Positions 34,114 to 36,906 of a stretch of 36,906 nt of DNA are shown one piece after another (position 1 is the stretch's first letter; every line of letters starts with the position of its first letter). The notes below the pieces were generated by a model, which was given only the letters and a program-made list of their open reading frames with translations, searched no databases and was not told the DNA's origin. The stretch comes from JAWXVD01 sp044425705 (GTDB lineage Bacteria > Bacillota > Clostridia > Lachnospirales > Lachnospiraceae): contig JAWXVD010000020.1 of NCBI GenBank assembly GCA_044425705.1, forward strand, positions 1 through 36,906, read 5' to 3'. The position numbers and the translations under genes are program-made.

Positions 34114-35204
34114 TGGGAAAGGATAGTAAAGTAACAGTGAAAGATAAGAAAAAAAAATGGGTCATAGGTACAATAATTGGAACCATAGGGATACTGTTTA
34201 GTATAGCCCTTGCTATGGTTATAGTAGATCCTTATTTTCATTTCCATAAGCCATTATCGGGTATCTCTTATGCATTAAACAATGAGAGATATATGAATGA
34301 CGGTATTGTAAAAAATTTTGAATATGATGCCATTATTACAGGTAGTTCTATGAATCAAAACTTTAAAACCACAACCTTGGATCGGTTATTTGGTACAACT
34401 TCTGTAAAAACTACATTTTCAGGTGCTGGATTTCAAGAAATTGCAGATAATTTGCAAAGAGCCTGTGATAGTAAGAATGATGTAGAAATGGTGGTATGGG
34501 GATTAGATTTTAATGGATTAAGAAGAGAACACGACTGGCAAGGCTATACTGGATATCCAGACTATCTGTACGATACCAATGTTTGGAATGATAGTTCTTA
34601 TGTTTGGAATAAATCTATTTTATTAAGTGGCTTATTAAATACTATAATTGATACATTACAGGGGCAGGAAAGCACTACCTTTGATGAATATTCATCATGG
34701 GAGCATGAGACTGGCTTAGATGCTATATCTAACACCTATGTAAGAAGTGAAGAAATGGCAGAGGAGCAAATGGTATTAACCGATAGTGAAATCCAAATGG
34801 TGACAGATAATATTGCTAATAATATTGTGGCAATAGCAAATAATAATCCAGATACAACATTTTATCTGTTTTACACGCCATATAGTGCATTATATTGGGA
34901 ATCCCTGTATCGAGCTGGCGAATTAGAGAAACAAATAGAAGCGGAAACCATTGCAACGGAGTTGATGTTGACTTGTGAAAATATAAAATTATATAATTTT
35001 TCAAAAGAAACAGACATTACAGAGGATTTAAGTTATTATAGGGATAAGGAACATTATAGTGCTGAAATTAATGAAGTGATTTTACAGTGGATAAAGGATG
35101 ATGTGGGACTTGTTACTGTGGAAAACTATCAAGAAACCATTGATTGGGAGCAGGAATATTATATGACCTATGATTATGATGGGTTATATGCGAAATATCA
35201 ATAA
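34113..35204 (+). CDS. SGNH-hydrolase-like O-acylation protein, intact
   Basis: A 363-residue protein with a basic cytoplasmic N-terminus, one membrane anchor (about residues 17-38) and an extracellular domain. It carries GSSMNQNF with the nucleophile at S79 and a distal D311-x-x-H314, so the SGNH catalytic set is complete. It shares VDPYFHFHKPL, NDGIVKNFEYD and TFDEYS with the Cys variant at 1730-2806. Its gene begins inside the stop codon of the MBOAT gene, so the two proteins are made together and form the expected two-part O-acyltransferase working outside the membrane. The acylated glycan is unknown; acetyl is the most common group but is not shown. Confidence 0.88.
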   Translation: MGKDSKVTVKDKKKKWVIGTIIGTIGILFSIALAMVIVDPYFHFHKPLSGISYALNNERYMNDGIVKNFEYDAIITGSSMNQNFKTTTLDRLFGTTSVKTTFSGAGFQEIADNLQRACDSKNDVEMVVWGLDFNGLRREHDWQGYTGYPDYLYDTNVWNDSSYVWNKSILLSGLLNTIIDTLQGQESTTFDEYSSWEHETGLDAISNTYVRSEEMAEEQMVLTDSEIQMVTDNIANNIVAIANNNPDTTFYLFYTPYSALYWESLYRAGELEKQIEAETIATELMLTCENIKLYNFSKETDITEDLSYYRDKEHYSAEINEVILQWIKDDVGLVTVENYQETIDWEQEYYMTYDYDGLYAKYQ

Positions 35205-35229
35205 GCAGCATTTGGAAAAGGAGTAAAAC

Positions 35230-36657
35230 GTGTATCAATTAAGTGAGAAAAGCAAAAGAAACATATTTATAGCTATGGTAGCAATTGTATATGGAATGAT
35301 TTTTATTTATAATTGTTTGACACCAAATATGTCCGATGACTTAACGTATGGTATTATGGTCAGGGAAGCAGATAGCATTTGGGATCTTTTTTTACAGGAA
35401 TATAATCAGTATATGACCTGGAATGGACGCAGTATCAGTCATATTATGTTACGTTTCTTTTTAACGGGAAATAAAATGATATTTAATGTATGTAATGCGG
35501 CTGTTTTTACATTACTTTCACTGTTTATTTATTGGAATATAGAGTTTAAGAAGAAATATGACCATTGGATTTACATTGTGATTATCCTCTTTTTATTTGG
35601 AGCTACGATTTCTTTTGGAGAAACCATTCTCTGGGAAACAGGTGCGTGTAATTATCTGTGGGGTAGCTACCATATTATGTTGTTCATTACCGTATTTCGT
35701 TATTTCTTGAAAAAGAATAGTGAAAATAATTCCTTATCTGTAGAGAATGAAGGTGCATCGGTACAAACTATTAGTTGTTTTGGTGTGAAGAGTAAAAAAC
35801 AACAGATTCTTACAGGAGTTCTCTTATTTTTTACTGGTATTCTTGCAGGTTGGGCCAATGAAAATACTTCGGGTGGTGGAATATGTATCATGCTCATGTA
35901 CCTATTTGTCCATTGCTACATGGAAAAGAATAAAATAAAAGGCTGGATGATTAGTGGAATGGCAGGCGCTGTGCTGGGACTTGGGATTATGGTATTCGCA
36001 CCAGGAAATGAATATCGTGCTTCCTTCCGTACAGAAATCCACACAGGCATTTTAGCCATGATGTCAAGATTTTTAAAATGCACCTTAAAATTGAGAGAAC
36101 GTTTTAGTGAATTGATTATTCTTTTTGTATTGATTATGGTAATCCTCTTTGTTTATAAAAAAATCAAGGAAAAAGCACTTCATGCAGCAATATTCTTTAT
36201 TGCCTTTATAGCAACTTCATACGCATTAATTGCTACAACAGAACCAGTAGAACGTGCTTATTTTGGAGCAGGAATCTTTTTGATTATTGCAGTAGTGCAA
36301 GCTATTGCAACATTAGGATACGAATCTAGACAGATGCAGGTTATAAGACTATTTACTGGAATTATCGGTGTACTATGGCTAGGAGTTCTCTACATTGATG
36401 ATGGAGCAAACTTAGCTAGGATTTATAGAGAATTCGGAGAGAGAGTCACTTATATAGAGGAACAGAAAGCAGAAGGAATTGAAGACGTCCTAATTCCCCT
36501 CTTGCGACCACAGTTTGAAAATGATTATACCTTTGCCTATGACTCAGATATTGAGGAAGATAGTGAGTATTGGATTAATCAATTCTATAAGAATTATTAT
36601 GAAGTAAATAGTGTTAGCGGTATTAGTAGAGATGAATGGAACGAGATGTATGAATAA
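35230..36657 (+). CDS. DUF6056 family membrane glycosyltransferase-like protein, copy 4
   Basis: A 475-residue polytopic protein with the DUF6056 features LTPNMSDDLTYG (D36/D37), WNGRSISH, ETGACNYLWGS, GWANENTSGGG and FAPGNEYR, and a soluble tail of about 80 residues. It is more distant from the three other copies and belongs to the shorter type that is common in Clostridia. The start is GTG 35230, eight bases after AAAGGAG. It follows the MBOAT/SGNH pair by 25 bases and is the last gene of that run, ended by a terminator. No GtrB-like gene lies next to it, so it would have to use a lipid-linked sugar made elsewhere, perhaps by the GT2 enzymes upstream in this window. Confidence 0.82.
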   Translation: MYQLSEKSKRNIFIAMVAIVYGMIFIYNCLTPNMSDDLTYGIMVREADSIWDLFLQEYNQYMTWNGRSISHIMLRFFLTGNKMIFNVCNAAVFTLLSLFIYWNIEFKKKYDHWIYIVIILFLFGATISFGETILWETGACNYLWGSYHIMLFITVFRYFLKKNSENNSLSVENEGASVQTISCFGVKSKKQQILTGVLLFFTGILAGWANENTSGGGICIMLMYLFVHCYMEKNKIKGWMISGMAGAVLGLGIMVFAPGNEYRASFRTEIHTGILAMMSRFLKCTLKLRERFSELIILFVLIMVILFVYKKIKEKALHAAIFFIAFIATSYALIATTEPVERAYFGAGIFLIIAVVQAIATLGYESRQMQVIRLFTGIIGVLWLGVLYIDDGANLARIYREFGERVTYIEEQKAEGIEDVLIPLLRPQFENDYTFAYDSDIEEDSEYWINQFYKNYYEVNSVSGISRDEWNEMYE

Positions 36658-36661
36658 ATAC

Positions 36662-36701
36662 AACAGGTTTGGGAGTGGAGTCCTAAACCTGTTCTTTTTT
36701 T
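36662..36701 (+). terminator. Rho-independent terminator of the second glycan run
   Basis: AACAGGTTT with GGA (36662-36674) pairs with TCC and AAACCTGTT (to 36693), followed by CTTTTTTT. It begins four bases after the DUF6056 stop. Half of the stem also lies over the end of the minus-strand gene. Confidence 0.85.
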
Positions 36702-36906
36702 GTTGAAATATAGTAACGATAAATCCCCCATAATAGCACCAATCCACTCATATAAAATAACGGCATATTATAGATGGTGTATCTGGTCTGGCAGAAGATA
36801 ACAGCCGATACAAGCCCTACATTGATTACAATACCAAGAAGAGATAAGATGCAGATGGTGCTGATAGAGTCCCATTTGCATTTTTTACATTTCACAAAAT
36901 AGTAGA
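36683..36906 (-). CDS. C-terminal part of a small membrane protein, cut by the window edge
   Basis: The minus frame is open from the window end to TAG at 36683-36685. A GTG at 36895 could be a start, but the frame continues upstream (YYF before VKCKKCKW) and no ribosome site is seen, so the gene probably begins outside. The visible part has CKKC, a possible metal-binding knuckle, then two hydrophobic spans (about ICILSLLGIVINVGLVSAVI and YMSGLVLLWGIYRYYI) and a basic tail. I do not recognise the family. Confidence 0.45.
   Translation of the reverse strand, partial: YYFVKCKKCKWDSISTICILSLLGIVINVGLVSAVIFCQTRYTIYNMPLFYMSGLVLLWGIYRYYISTKKEQV

Noticed and set aside
35230..35232. Later ATG as start for DUF6056 copy 4
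   Set aside because: GTG 35230 has a strong AAAGGAG at proper distance, and the first membrane span begins soon after; no internal ATG has such a site.

Overview
The window reads as chromosome of an AT-rich Gram-positive anaerobe, most likely a gut-type Lachnospiraceae/Clostridia. The signs are strong AGGAGG-type ribosome sites, TTG/GTG starts, DUF6056, DUF6020 and LIC_10190-like membrane proteins, a DUF4160 gene and several AAA-ATPase/PD-(D/E)XK genes, all typical of that group. The species cannot be named from sequence alone. No rRNA, tRNA, CRISPR array or intact insertion sequence was seen.

Layout. (1) 1-1746: the tail of an unknown gene, a broken PD-(D/E)XK transposase-like gene, and a small overlapping gene pair ending in a DUF4160 protein. 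(2) 1730-3678, minus strand: an MBOAT/SGNH O-acylation-type pair that looks inactivated; the MBOAT has lost its catalytic core through an in-frame deletion and the SGNH protein has Cys in place of the nucleophile Ser. (3) 4248-19204, plus strand: a long, mostly tightly spaced run of eleven membrane-glycosylation genes. Three are polyprenyl-phosphate-sugar-synthase-like GT2 enzymes, one is a ChbG/YdjC-type deacetylase, and seven are polytopic GT-C-like proteins (DUF6020, GT39-like, three DUF6056, GtrII-like, LIC_10190-like). (4) 19205-26931: an accessory island with three 529-residue AAA-ATPase/PD-(D/E)XK paralogues on the minus strand, an inverted 3' scrap of a fourth, a different AAA-ATPase_like/PDDEXK_9 gene, a decayed HAD gene and several hairpin or direct repeats. 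(5) 27100-36657, plus strand: ugd, a UDP-glucuronate epimerase-like gene, three cytoplasmic glycosyltransferase-like genes, an intact MBOAT/SGNH pair with overlapping stop and start codons, and a fourth DUF6056 gene closed by a terminator. The last gene, on the minus strand, runs off the end.

How the genes may work together (inference): ugd plus the epimerase would supply UDP-glucuronate and UDP-galacturonate. Cytoplasmic transferases would build part of a cell-surface glycan. GtrB-like enzymes would load sugars on a lipid phosphate carrier, and the GT-C-like proteins would move them onto a surface polymer outside the membrane. The deacetylase and the intact MBOAT/SGNH pair would add deacetylation and O-acylation. 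No initiating sugar-phosphate transferase, Wzx/Wzy, ABC exporter or GtrA flippase lies in the window, so it looks like a decoration locus rather than a whole capsule cluster. The island between the two glycan halves carries signs of repeated duplication, recombination and decay.
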